A DNA stretch of 64,000 nt, from contig JAIWZP010000036.1 in assembly GCA_025201375.1 (NCBI GenBank), forward strand, positions 62,001 to 126,000. Direction: 5' to 3'. Origin of the DNA: Gongronella butleri (taxonomy: Eukaryota > Mucoromycota > Mucoromycetes > Mucorales > Cunninghamellaceae). Both the position numbers and the translations under genes were made by a program. Below the pieces are notes generated by a model. The model ran no database searches. It had not been told where the DNA came from and saw only the letters and a program-made list of their open reading frames with translations. Below are positions 46,663 through 57,305 of this stretch, piece after piece; positions within the stretch are counted from its first letter, which is position 1, and every line of letters begins with the position of its first letter.

Positions 46663-49600
46663 TAGGCGCGTCGTACGCGCCGAGGTCGTCGTCGGGGAGA
46701 AAGAAGTTGGTGTGTCCTTTTATAACGTTCCAAGGGCTCGTTGATGGTGTCACTGTCTTGTGCAAAAGACGAGATGGGTTCCCATGTGTTGTCCTCGGGT
46801 CCAAAGCCTTGCCATTGCACCAGATATTGGATTTGACCGCGTCGTTTCCTATGGTCAAGTACTGATTCGATTACATATTCTGGAACGTCGTCTTCAAGGT
46901 AAACGGGGTCTGGTGGCGCCTGGTGACGCGTCGAAAGCGCGTTTTTTGTGGCGGGTTCGAGGAGACTGACGTGAAACACGTTGTGGGCCTTCATGTGTGG
47001 GGGCAGTTTGATGCGGAAAGCCACGTTGTTGATTTTTTCGACAATTGGGAATGGTCCTAATTTTTTGTGATCCAATTTTCTGCAAGGGCGAGTGGTGCGG
47101 AGGTTTGTGGTCCTTAGCCACACTTGGTCGCCAATAGTATAATTTGGTGCAGGTGATCTGTGTCGATCTGCGAATTTTTTGTAATTTTCTTGTGCGTCAG
47201 ACATGTTTTTTCTGAGCTGATTTGTAATTTCTTCCATTATTTTTGCTTTGTCGAGCGCTGTTTCGTTTTCGATTGGTGCGTCGAGAAAGAGATCCATTGT
47301 GGGGTGGTATCCATAGTTGGCAAAGAAAGGGGTTGCCTTTGTGCTCGAGTGATTTGAATTATTGTATGCAAATTCTGCTAGTGGTAATAATGATACCCAG
47401 TCGTTTTGATTGTAATTCGTGTAGCATCGTAAGTATTGCTCAAGGACTGAATTAATGATTTCTGTTTGACCATCAGTTTCGGGGTGGTGTCCGGATGAGA
47501 GCGATAAAGTCGTGCCAAGCGCTTGATTAAAGGATTTCCAGAATCTCGAGGTGAATTGTGGACCGCGATCTGAAACTATATTTTCAGGGACGCCGTGTAG
47601 CCTGAGCACGTTGTTGATGTAAAGGTTGGATGCTTGATTTGCGGTGGTTGTCTTCAAACAAGGTACAAAGTGCGCCATTTTTGTCAATCTGTCTACAATG
47701 ACGAAAATGCTGTCGAAACCTTGCGATTCAGGTAGATCGGTGATGAAATCCATTGAAATGGCTTGCCAGGGTTTGTCTGGTACAGGTAGCGGTTGAAGCT
47801 CACCTGATTTCGCTCTATGTGATGTCTTTGCACGCGAGCAAACATTGCATGTTTTGATGTAATCTGTGACAAACCTGCGAATATTTGGCCACCAGTACGC
47901 TCTTTTGCAAAGCTCTGTTGTCTTTTTGATTCCAAAGTGTCCTGCTAATTTTGCATCGTGTCGTTGCTTCAGGATTTCTAACCTAACAGGCTCTGGTGCG
48001 TACAATTGCTTGTTTTTCTTGGTGTAAATGAGTCCATTGTGAATTGTAAAAGGGGTTTTGGTTTTTTCTTCGTCTGTTTTAGCAAAGAATGACTTTGCGA
48101 GCGCGTCGGCTGCATATGCATCTTTGATTTTCGCGATTAGGTCATTTTTTTCGTCGCTTGTCGCCATAAATGCAAAATGGCTTGGTTTGAGTAGGGTCTG
48201 ATTTTGCATGTCGTATTCATTATCTCCCTCTTTAGGCTTCAACGCTGGCTGTCGAGAGAGTGCGTCTGGTTGTGACTGGAGTTGTCCCGGGCGGTATGTG
48301 ATTTTGAAATTAAAATCTGCCAAAAATAGGGACCAGCGCGCTTGTCGTCGATTTAAGCGTCGCGTCGTAGTGAAGTACTCCAAATTTTTATGATCCGTGT
48401 AGATGGTGACAGGCTCGTTTGTTGACATGAGCAAGTGGCGGAATTGGTCAAGTGCTGAGATCACAGCTGCCAATTCTTTGTCGTAAATTGGATAATTCAT
48501 TTCGGGCGGTTTAAATTTTCGCGAGTAGTATGCCACGGGGTGTAATTGATCGTCGTCGTTGCCAGTTTGGTACAATACAGCGCCAATGGCAAAATCACTT
48601 GCATCGGTCTCTAGAAAAAATGGTTTTTCTGGGTTTGGGTGTTGTATGATCGGTGCTGAGCAAAATCGTTTTTTCAATTCGTCAAATGCTTGCTGTGCCG
48701 ATTCGTCCCAATAAAATGATTTTGATGCATTTTTTCCTTTTGTTTGGAGGAGTCGTGTGAGCGGTACCGCTATTTTTGAATAGTCGGGAATGAATTTTTT
48801 GTAATAGTTGCTGAATCCCAGGAAAGTTTGCACATCTTTCACGCAAGTTGGTGCTTTCCAGTCTTGAATTGCCTTGATCTTGGCGGGATCCATTTCGAGG
48901 CCTTTGTGTGAGATGATGTGACCGAGAAACTCGATTCGATCTCGATCAAATTCACATTTTTCGATCTTTGCATACAGGCCATTTTCTCTGAATTTTTGCA
49001 GAATTGCAGCGACGTGTTTGTCGTGAGACTCTTGATCTGGTGAGAAGATGAGCACGTCATCGAGGTACGCGACTGCGTAAACATCTAGCGCGTCGTGTAG
49101 GATGTCATTGACCATATGCATGAAGGCACCGGGAGCTCCACTTAGGCCATAAGGAACCACTAATGTTTCAAAGTGGCCGTATCTCGTGCGGAACGCCGTC
49201 TTCCAGCAATCCTCTTCTTTTACGCGCAGCAGATTGTAAGCTCCCCTCAAATCTGCTTTAGAAAAAATCCGGGCTTTAGCCATCTGCTCCATAAGTGAGC
49301 CGATTAGGGGCAATGGGTAGCGATTTTTGATCGTGATGGCGTTCAATCCTCGATAATCTACACAGAGGCGGAGGCTGCCATCTTTCTTTTTGACAAAAAG
49401 TACAGGTGCGCCAGCTGGACTCTTGCTATGTCGGATGAAACCACGGGCGAGGTTTTCTTCGACGAACTCTTTTAGTTCCTTTTGTTCGTCGACTGACAAG
49501 TTGTAAATCGCGCCAAAAGGTGGTGTCGTGTTTGGTTTCAGCGGGATTTCCAAATCGTATTTGCGATGCGCTGGTAAAATGTTAGCTTTGGCTTTGCTAA

Positions 49601-51180
49601 ACACGTCCCGAAATCGGTGGTATTTTTTGGGTAGCAAATTTAGATCGACGTCATCCGATGTGTTTGGATCGTCGTCGTCAAAATTGCCAAAAAATGACGA
49701 AACGTCAAAATTGTCATCCGTGATTTTTTGCGTGGTGGTGGTGATGGTGTTTTGCGCGTCGGGTTGCGCTGCGTTGGTGGAATTTGCGCTCCATTCAGCC
49801 GGATTCGCGTAAAATTCGATTAGGTGTGATGAATCCTCTGAATCTGGGTCGACAATTTCTTTTTTGACCATGTGCCAATCGGTGTCTTGCGTGAGCACCG
49901 TGTTTTTTGACCATGAAAATACCAGTGGTTCGTGCGCTTTGCACCATGGGGTGCCGAGCACGACAGGATAGATCATTTTGGGCAGAACATTGAAAGCTGC
50001 TTTTTCGGTGGGGTGATTTTCCACGGTGAGGGAAATTGGAGCTGTTTTGAACTTCACTTTGTTTCTGTCGACCATGACACCGTCGATGGTCGAAATTGGG
50101 ATCGGTTCTTGCAATTCATCAATTGGGATGTTGAATCTTTTTACGAGATCTAGGGATAAAAAGCAAGAATGTGCGCCTGTGTCGCACAAGGCAGTTACAT
50201 TGAAACTTGTGTCGCCAAAGGAGATGTTGATCGGCAGGGTGAGGTGACACACAGCACCGGTAAAGTCGTTTTGTGCGTCGTCAGCTGATGGATTTTCAAG
50301 AAAATGCGAGTCATCGGGTACATCGCTTTCATCTTCGTCGGGGACCGCTCCAATGTATGGCGAATTTGAGTTGCTAGGGTGCGGTGTGGAACACGCGATG
50401 TCAGATTGCTCGTCATCGGACGCGTCTGTGCGCGTTGTTTCGTCATGGACTGAGCGTGTTTCGTGTGTTTCATCTCCCGCTTCATGCGTTTCGTCCTCTG
50501 TTTCCGAAATTTCGTCGATTTCGGTGTCGATATCGCTGGGTGCTTCGTACCAGCTGTCGGAATCGTCGTCATCGGATGTTGGTGTTGCATCGTTTGTGGT
50601 GGGTGCGGTTGCACCGATTGCAAAATAAGAGTTTGCCATGGTGGCGCCAGCCACCGTGTGATTGTGAGTGGGCGAAACGCGTTTTTTATGCGGTTGCGTG
50701 GTTGCGGATGCATTTTTGTACGCATTGGGTGTTGTGGTATTGGGTCGTACGGGGCAATTGGCCCGTCGGTGTCCTTTTTTGCTACAATATAGGCACAAAT
50801 TATTTTTCATGCGATACTCACGTTCACTGGGTGTGATCTTGGAGCCTTCAGAGTTGGATCTGAACGATCTGTTGTTGTTTTGTTGGTAATCATTGTTTCG
50901 TTGAAAATGAGTGGCATCGAGATCCATTGGCATTGGACCTGTGTAAGATGATCTTTGAGGATAATGGGAGCGTGGTTGAATTGGGTTGCTACGTGAGGCT
51001 TTGTAGTGGCGTTCTTGTTTGCGTTCAAAAAGCCGATTGTCCAGTTTTATGGTCAACTCGATCAATTCATCCAAAGTCTCAGGTCGATCGCGTGTGCAAA
51101 GCTCATCTTTTAGTGCAGAATCAAGGCCAGAGTAGTAGGCACCGGCAAAAGCCGAGTCGTTCCAACTAACTCTGCTGCAA
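46662..51180 (-). CDS. element A Gag C-terminus/Pol polyprotein (PR-RT-RH-IN-chromodomain)
   Basis: A 1470-codon frame from the first Met (51074), open a little further upstream in a frame shifted relative to gag. Domains by residue from that Met: zinc knuckle CLYCSKKGHRRANC (94-107), acidic linker, aspartic protease with DTGA (298-301), reverse transcriptase with YLDD (about 669-672), RNase H with DASDFAIGAVL and TDHKNLEYF (about 825-885), integrase with an HHCC finger (about 1038 onward) and catalytic region MDFITDLPES...SDRGPQF...TDGQTE, and a C-terminal chromodomain (VIESVLDHRKRRGQIQYLVQ, then WQGFGPEDNTWEP). No internal stop. The chromodomain places it among chromoviruses, which target heterochromatin. 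Confidence 0.93.
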
Positions 51181-51781
51181 CTTGACAGAAATCCGTCGCG
51201 TACGACGTGGCTGAGCGTCCGCGTTGACGCATGTTCATCATTTTGTTAAGAGAATTGGATTTGACATCAGGGTCACCGAACGTGCGGAAAAATTCAACCG
51301 TGAAAGTCTCAAAATCACTTAGCACGTTGGAGTCTTTTTTGTTCAAAAGCGTGGTACACCATGAAAAAGCGATTCCTCTCATCAAACTCATGGAATAGCA
51401 AACTTTTTGAGCGTCTGTGGCGTATCTCTCGGGCTGTGAGCTGAAAACCAGTGTGCATTTTATGATGAAATTCTTAGCGTGGCGTCGATCACCATAGAAA
51501 AAGTCGGGATCGGCCATTCTTGGTTCCTTTTTTGAGCGAGCAGGGGCCGCGGAGGCGGCAGACGCGTTGTTTTGTTGTGCAAACATGTTGCCTACGTCGG
51601 TGCTAGTGCGATCTACGATTTCTTGTATGGTCTGGGGGGTGACAAGATGATGATTTAGGAAGTTTCTAACTTCCGCGACTTGGTTTGCAAGTGAAAGAAT
51701 CTCGCCGTGCATGTCAATTCGTGGTGACGTCGAGTCGTCATCATTGCGCAAGGGGTGGTCCATGTTGGTATCTTCCATCAT
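51110..51781 (-). CDS. element A Gag N-terminal ORF
   Basis: ATG at 51781 (MMEDTNMDHPLRNDDDST). It includes the capsid-like block ADPDFFYGDRRHAKNFIIKC and TFTVEFFRTFGDPDVKSNSL, then ATSYATDFCQVAAE. After this point the Gag sequence continues in another frame (SWNDSAFAGAYYSGLDSALK), which joins the long pol ORF. The shift is in the -1 direction and lies inside the Gag domain, at about 51170. No standard X-XXY-YYZ slippery site is evident, so either an unusual recoding site or a single-base lesion explains it. Confidence 0.8.
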   Translation of the reverse strand: MMEDTNMDHPLRNDDDSTSPRIDMHGEILSLANQVAEVRNFLNHHLVTPQTIQEIVDRTSTDVGNMFAQQNNASAASAAPARSKKEPRMADPDFFYGDRRHAKNFIIKCTLVFSSQPERYATDAQKVCYSMSLMRGIAFSWCTTLLNKKDSNVLSDFETFTVEFFRTFGDPDVKSNSLNKMMNMRQRGRSATSYATDFCQVAAELVGTTRLLPVPTTLALILH

Positions 51782-52820
51782 GTTGAATTGGATGTGGGTA
51801 AGGTTGTGCTAGAGGAAAAAAGGAAAAGCAGGTTATTTGGTTCTTTTTGGGTGTGTTACAATGTTTTTGGTGCGGTGGGTCGCTTGGGTGTGAAGATTTT
51901 GTCGTTGTGTGTCTCTAAGGTAAGTGGGGTAGAAAGGGGGTTGTCCTTTTTTTTTTTTTGTCTCAGGGCAGTGGGATTTGTTTTGTCTGTGTAAGTGGAG
52001 TTTGAATCGGTGGTGTAACCTGGCGGTGTGCGTGTGTGCGCGTTTGGTAAATTCAGGGGTAAAATGCGTGGGTGGAAACGTGGTCTTTTAGCGTCCGTGC
52101 TAAAGATACAGGAAAAATAAAAAAACTAGGAAGCGTGCAGAAACGCTGCAGGGGAAACAAGGAGGCACGAGCTTGGGAGCTGTCTTGGAACGTGGAACTA
52201 AGGAAAAAACGGAGCCTATACACTTATAGGCTGGGGGTACACGAGCACGAGGAAAATTGGGCGTTTTGTTGTCTTGATGTTGATTTGATTGTCTTGATTC
52301 TTGGAATTGATGCTGCTATTTTGTCTTGGAAAGTTGGAGATTGTCTTGAATTGAATTGATTGTCTTGGAGCTTGAATGCGTTGGAGATTCGTTTTTTTTT
52401 TTTGATCTTGGGTGTCTCCTTTTATATCTTTTGGTGCCGTGGTTTTAGATGTTTCTACATGGAATTGATGGCAACTGCGACCGGCAACTGCGACAGGCAA
52501 CTGCGGCAACTGCGGCAGATCACTGCGGCAGCTCGAGTGGAAAGATCCTTTTTTCTTGCTTGCAGCGGTGGAGGATTTTATCAGATTTTTCATTTTGGAA
52601 GGAATTGGTCGCGATCTCCTGGTGTAACGTAACTTGGATGAGATCTTATCAGATTTTTCTTTGGAACAACAATGCGATGGGCGTAATTTAATAAATTGCA
52701 AATTTGGAACAACAAGGGAAAAGATGTTTGCATTGTTCTACAGTATGGTACTTGTGCGTGGATGCGGCTGGCTAGTAGTCGTGGCGTGATTTTTTTTTTT
52801 TGCTGCTTGCAGCGGGGTGG
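51782..52820 (-). promoter_or_regulatory. long leader of element A with second TATA-like box and short tandem repeats
   Basis: About 1 kb between the extra ORF and gag. On the minus strand TATAAAAGGAGACACCC occurs at about 52418-52434, close in sequence to the LTR's TATAAAAGGACACCCGC. At 52471-52533 the plus strand carries tandem GGCAACTGCG-type units. A plausible splice acceptor (CTCTAG) lies about 30 bases before the gag ATG. These suggest a second promoter or a spliced leader for gag-pol, which is inference. Confidence 0.4.
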
Positions 52821-53417
52821 CTAGGCCGTCCAGTGGGGGCATTTGCGGGCGTGCACATGCTCGTCGATGTCGCGCAGGGCCCATTGCGCCGCTTTGCCCA
52901 ATTCCACTAGGGCGGCGTCGGCAATGCTCTTGTAGGCCTTCGCGCCCAGGCCGAGACGCTCGATTTCGTCAGCCGTGATCAGGCCGCTGCCCAGACGACG
53001 GTGGCCCACTTCATCGAGGCGGCCGTTAATGAGTTGCACCGTCTCGAGGGCGAGTTCATAGGCCGTGAAGGCCGGCAGAGTTACCCGTCCGTGGACAAAC
53101 ATGTCCACCACGTACGTGCGAAAACGCAAAGTGTCGTCGTCGATGACCGCTTGGGGCACGATGGTGGCGGTGTCGTAGGCGGAATAATCCTCCATGATGT
53201 CGTCGATTTGCTCCTCCTTGATGGCCGTGGTATCATCGTCGGACTCTGTCGTTGTGGTGCCCTCGGGCCCGTCTTGGGCGGAGGGCGTCGGAGACGTCGG
53301 GGCCCAGTGGTAGGGCGTCGACCCGGCGGCGCCGACTTGTACCTCTTCCATGCTGTCATGGCCCGACGAGGAGGCGGCCACGTGATGGGTCAACACAAAC
53401 TTGTCGTAATAAGGCAT
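52821..53417 (-). CDS. extra ORF of element A, start codon inside the 5' LTR
   Basis: 198 codons. The first 21 residues (MPYYDKFVLTHHVAASSSGH + D) are encoded by the LTR; the frame then crosses the LTR/internal junction and continues to CPHWTA. The middle is acidic and Ser/Thr/Pro-rich; the C-terminal 100 residues look helical (LRFRTYVVDMFVHGRVTLPA, FTAYELALETVQLINGRLDE, AYKSIADAALVELGKAAQWA). It lies about 95 bases downstream of the LTR TATA box and would be the first ORF on the element's RNA. No similarity to Gag, Env or host families is recognised. Confidence 0.6.
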   Translation of the reverse strand: MPYYDKFVLTHHVAASSSGHDSMEEVQVGAAGSTPYHWAPTSPTPSAQDGPEGTTTTESDDDTTAIKEEQIDDIMEDYSAYDTATIVPQAVIDDDTLRFRTYVVDMFVHGRVTLPAFTAYELALETVQLINGRLDEVGHRRLGSGLITADEIERLGLGAKAYKSIADAALVELGKAAQWALRDIDEHVHARKCPHWTA

Positions 53418-53840
53418 CGTTTATTTTGTACAAAAAGAGGGTACAAGGGGAAAAGTAACAGATGGAAGAGGTAAGGAAAAGGGGGAAGGACATCCGCAAA
53501 GCGGGTGTCCTTTTATAGTTTTGAAATTAAGGGAATATTCTAATATGAAGCCTGCGGCAAGACGCGTCTATTTGGATGTTTCGATCTGGAATGGTCCATC
53601 GCGTCTTGGCAATTGTAGATGGGCGTTTTGTATGGGTCATGATTGGCGTTTTGACCTTTTGGAACGTACAAGATGGAATGTGGGCGTTTGGAAAGGTAGA
53701 TGGAAAGATGGGCGTTTAGAAAGGTCTATGGAAGCGCGAGGAGCGTCATCTAGATCAGAGATGGCGCAGCGAGCGCGTAATAAAAAAAAATAAAATAGAG
53801 TGATCTGCAATTCTGTGCTGCGGATCTGGGGGACCTAACA
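53354..53840 (-). repeat. 5' LTR of element A
   Basis: 487 bp, nearly identical to 46164-46650. On the minus strand: TGTTAGG start, TATAAAAGG near 53509-53517, then the inverted repeat GGACACCCGC-TTT-GCGGATGTCC at 53488-53510, then the ATG of the extra ORF at 53417 and the end CATGACA. Confidence 0.9.
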
Positions 53841-54932
53841 AGCGCTTACACACTCTTAGACCTCAAGATGGCTTTTCATAGGTTCATGATTCATCCGGAC
53901 CATCGTCATAAGACGAGCTTCACGCACCGAGGCATTCATCTGCAATTTCGCTCCGCGCCATTCGGCGTTAGTACGATGACGTCTAAATTTATGCGCATTA
54001 CCGCGTTGATTCTGTCAGATATGCAGTCCTTTGCCACCGCATTCGTTGACGACATCATCGTGTTCTCGCACGACTTGGAAAGTCACGCTGAGCATGTAAA
54101 ACGAGTAATTGATAAACTCACAGAGGTCAATTTGGTGTTAAACGCCGACAAATGTTGTTTTGCTCAACGGTCCGTGCATTTTTTGGGTTTCTGCGTCTCG
54201 GATCAAGGTCTCTCCCTTGATGCGCGCAAAGTTACCAATGCACTTGACTGGCCACGCCCTCAAACGGGACGTGAAATTATGTCGTTTTTGGGTTTGACCA
54301 ATTATTTACGTGATCACATTCCTCGTGTCAGCCAACTCACGGCCCCTTTGGACCGTTTGCGTAACGCAAAAGATGTAACCTCTTTATGGACACCCGCATG
54401 TGAATGGTCTTTCCAGGCCATCAAGCGCGCACTCACAAAAGCGCCCATTTTACGGTTCCCACTTGTAAACGAGCCCTATCACTTGGCCACCGACGCCAGT
54501 AACACCGGCATTGGTGCCGTTTTGTTCCAATTGGACCCTGAAAATAACAAGAAAATTCGATACATCGGATTCATGGCTCGTTCCCTCTCAAAATCTGAGC
54601 GCAATTACAGTGCGACGAAAAAAGAGCTGTTAGCTCTCGTGTGGGGCCTTACCAGATTTCACAAATACGTGTACGGGCGTTCTGACACGCAGGTTTGGAC
54701 CGACCATCGCAGCCTGGTCTACCTGCACACGCAAAAATATGCAAATCTTATGATGTTGAACTGGCTCAACACGATTTTGCAATACACATTCACCGTGTCC
54801 TACGTGCCCGGTCTACAAAATGTCCTGCCTGACGCTTTAAGTCGCCTTTTTGCTGAGCAAAAAGAGCTGGAGGGGAATGGGACTTGGCATTTACCTATAA
54901 AACACAAAATGCAAATAATGACAAACGCGTAA
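53841..54932 (+). pseudogene. element B pol fragment 1: reverse transcriptase and RNase H
   Basis: The frame opens with SAYTLLDLKMAFHRFMIHPD (RT motif A region), then APFGVSTMTSKFM, the catalytic FVDDIIVFSHD, FLGFCVSDQGLSLDARKV, and RNase H with HLATDASNTGIGAVLFQLD and WTDHRSLVYLHTQ. The finger part of RT, protease and gag are absent. The frame ends at 54932 just as integrase begins in another frame. Confidence 0.9.
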
Positions 54933-56434
54933 AAAAAGATCCTGAGCACAATGAAAATAATCATGACTTTGAGGACGACACGTTTATCGTGGATGATCCC
55001 AAGGAACAGCAGCATTTGCTCGCCATTTATCACAGACATGCCATTGTTTACGACCCTGATCATATAAAACAGCCCGAAGAGCTGAACAGGCGTCTGGTCA
55101 CTGACAAGGAGGAAATAAAGAAAGTCCTTGAGACCAAGCACGCGTTCGGTCACCATGGTGCCGAGGCTATTATGACACGTGCCATACACGCTGATGGCAT
55201 GCATTGGAACAATTTGTTAAAAGATGCAATAGCCATAGTGGCAAAATGCGAGCAGTGCATGCGCTACAACATAGCGAAGAAGGGTTACCACCCACTCAGG
55301 TCCGTCACAGCCGAACAGCCGGCCGATCACTGGGCAATTGACTGCGCAGGTCCATTTGACGTGTCGCATCGAGGCAATACGTTCGTGCTCGTGATGGTAG
55401 ACATATGCACAAAGTTCGTGCTACTCACGCCAATCAAGGACAAAACAGCTACTACTATTGCCATGTGCCTCGCCAATCTGTTTTGTGACTTTGGTTATCC
55501 AAAAGTCATTCAATCTGATAATGGACGTGAATTTGTCAACTCAATCGTGCAGAATTTATACCAAGTTACAGGCATTGACGCGCGTCTCACAGCGCCTTAT
55601 CATCCATCAGCCAATGGAGCATGTGAGCGAGCCGTAGGCATCGCGACGCGTGTAATTCAAAAGAAAATTGAAGGAAAAGCACGAGACTGGGATTTGTATA
55701 CGAAAGCTGCCCAGCTCGAGATCAATTGCAAGCCTGTCAGACTGCACAACAGCACTCCATTCGAATTGATGTTTGCGCGACGCTTAAACGAGCTGAAAGA
55801 TTACAGAAACGTGCAATCTCACGCAAGCACGACACGTGCAATGACGAAAAGAAAAAATATTATACGTGACATGGAAAGGCTCGTCTTCCCAGCCATCGCG
55901 CAAAGGACAAAAGAAGTCCGAGAGGCCGCTCAAGCCGCCTTTAACAAGAAACATCGCATTGTCGATATCGAGCCCGGCACTTTTGTGGCCTTGATCAATC
56001 CCACACGCGCAAGTAAACTTGAAGCGCGTTACACAGGCCCATTCAAGGTGGTACGACGCAATGCAGGTGGAGCCTATGTGTTGCAAGACATGACTGGCAA
56101 GTTGTTGCCAAGTATTTATCCTCCCTCACAGCTGAAAACAGTCTTGGTCGACCCAATTGAAGACGAACAGCACCGATATGAGGTAGAGGCGATTATAGAC
56201 CACCGAGCCGATGGCAAAGATTATGAATATCTCACCCGCTGGAAAGGATTTGACTCCAGTGAGGATCTTTGGCTGAAGCCTAGCCAATTTGACGATGTCA
56301 ATACCATTGTTCGCTACTGGCGAAAACGTGGACAGCCGTACAATATTCCTCGCAAGGCGAAAAGCAAGCGCAAAAATTATGATAGCGCCCAGGACGTCCC
56401 CATTAGAGTCGCCAAGAGGAAGAGACGCAATTGA
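54884..56434 (+). pseudogene. element B pol fragment 2: integrase and chromodomain
   Basis: Overlaps fragment 1 by about 49 bases in the -1 frame. The first codon of this open stretch is TTG, so it is a continuation rather than a separate gene. HHCC finger: FGHHGAEAIMTRAIHADGMH...CEQCMRYN. Catalytic core: IDCAGPFD, SDNGREFVNSIV and HPSANGACERAV. The C-terminal chromodomain reads YEVEAIIDHRADGKDYEYLT then RWKGFDSSEDLWLKPSQF. It is intact in itself. Confidence 0.9.
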
Positions 56435-56549
56435 ATGATGACGCAGCGAGTTGGAAGCAAAAAAAAAAAAAATCGCAACGCTCATATATCCTAGGTACAG
56501 CTCTGCGTACGACAAGATGGAAGTGTCGTCAGAGACTGAGAGGGGGTAA

Positions 56550-57284
56550 TGTTGTATTTGCCGTCCTCAGAGCATAAGCGATCAAGTTGTTTAGACGCGC
56601 AATGGCGCGTACCTTGTATTTTACCAGTGTTGTGAAAAAATAGGCAATTGCCGCACACGTCGCTCCGACGCTCCTTCCCAATCTGGGGTTTGATTCCCCG
56701 CTCTCGCTCAGGCCGCTGTCGGGCCGTCATCCGCATCGCACTGTAATCATGATGCCCATAATAAGGAATGCGCACCTTTATCATCCTTTATGCTCTCACA
56801 TTTAATTGTACGCGCTCAATACGTGATGCATCCATCAATGCCCTTAATACAAATGATCCAGACATGCAGAGTCGTGGCTCGGCTATGACCAGCCACGAGC
56901 TCGGGCCAAGCATGGCAAAAATAGAATATAAAAAAAAAAAAAAAAAGAAAAAGCCGCGCGCCGCAGGCGCTGGTTTCACCGGCTCAATGCCCATGCCCTG
57001 ATCAGCCCCATGTGTATACTCATCGATGGCATTCAATGGATTGAAACAAACGCCCTTGATACCGATCCGAGGTCTTTTAACAATTGATGCAAAGCGACAG
57101 ATAGTATGTTTTGCCTCAGATACGGAGAGTCTCGACAGCTCTCTCTTACAGCGTTGTTTCTCCGCATCTCACGATCTGATACCATTGTCCTTTCACGTTT
57201 TGTATAAATAGAGAATCGTTTTACATTTCAATAAACCGTATCTGTTTGCGATTGTATTTCTTGTCTTTTGTTTTCTTGTCACAT
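56550..57284 (+). repeat. 3' LTR of element B
   Basis: Starts TGTTGTATTTGCC right after a purine tract. It includes TATAAATA at 57203-57210 and AATAAA at about 57229, a normal U3-R arrangement. The right end is placed tentatively at GTCACA (57279-57284). At 56684-56716 it contains a tRNA T-arm-like GGGGTTTGATTCCCC. Confidence 0.65.
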
Positions 57285-57305
57285 TTCTCCACCCACCAAT
57301 TTTAC

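Larger units (their letters stand above)
46164..53840 (-). mobile_element. element A: full-length Ty3/gypsy chromodomain LTR retrotransposon
   Basis: A 7.7-kb element in minus orientation: 5' LTR 53354-53840, an extra ORF (52821-53417), a long leader, gag (from 51781), pol (to 46662) and 3' LTR 46164-46650. The LTRs are both 487 bp, open TGTTAGG and close CATGACA in element orientation, and differ at only a few positions, so insertion was recent. A purine tract GGAGGGAGGTGA sits between the pol stop and the 3' LTR. Flanking 5-mers (GTAAA and AGCGC) are not a target-site duplication, implying rearrangement after insertion. Confidence 0.9.
53841..57284 (+). mobile_element. element B: truncated, frameshifted Ty3/gypsy chromodomain retrotransposon
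   Basis: Plus-strand remnant whose 5' part is missing: pol starts abruptly within reverse transcriptase at the edge of element A's LTR. It contains RT/RNase H (53841-54932), integrase plus chromodomain (54884-56434), a purine tract (GAGAGGGGGTAA at 56539-56549) and a 3' LTR from 56550. Its left LTR survives as the 88-bp piece at 46076-46163. It is not the same family as element A. Confidence 0.85.

Noticed and set aside
56640..56760. Complete tRNA gene around the GGGGTTTGATTCCCC motif
   Set aside because: No matching 5' acceptor strand, D-arm or anticodon arm could be placed; only a 3'-half-like segment is present.
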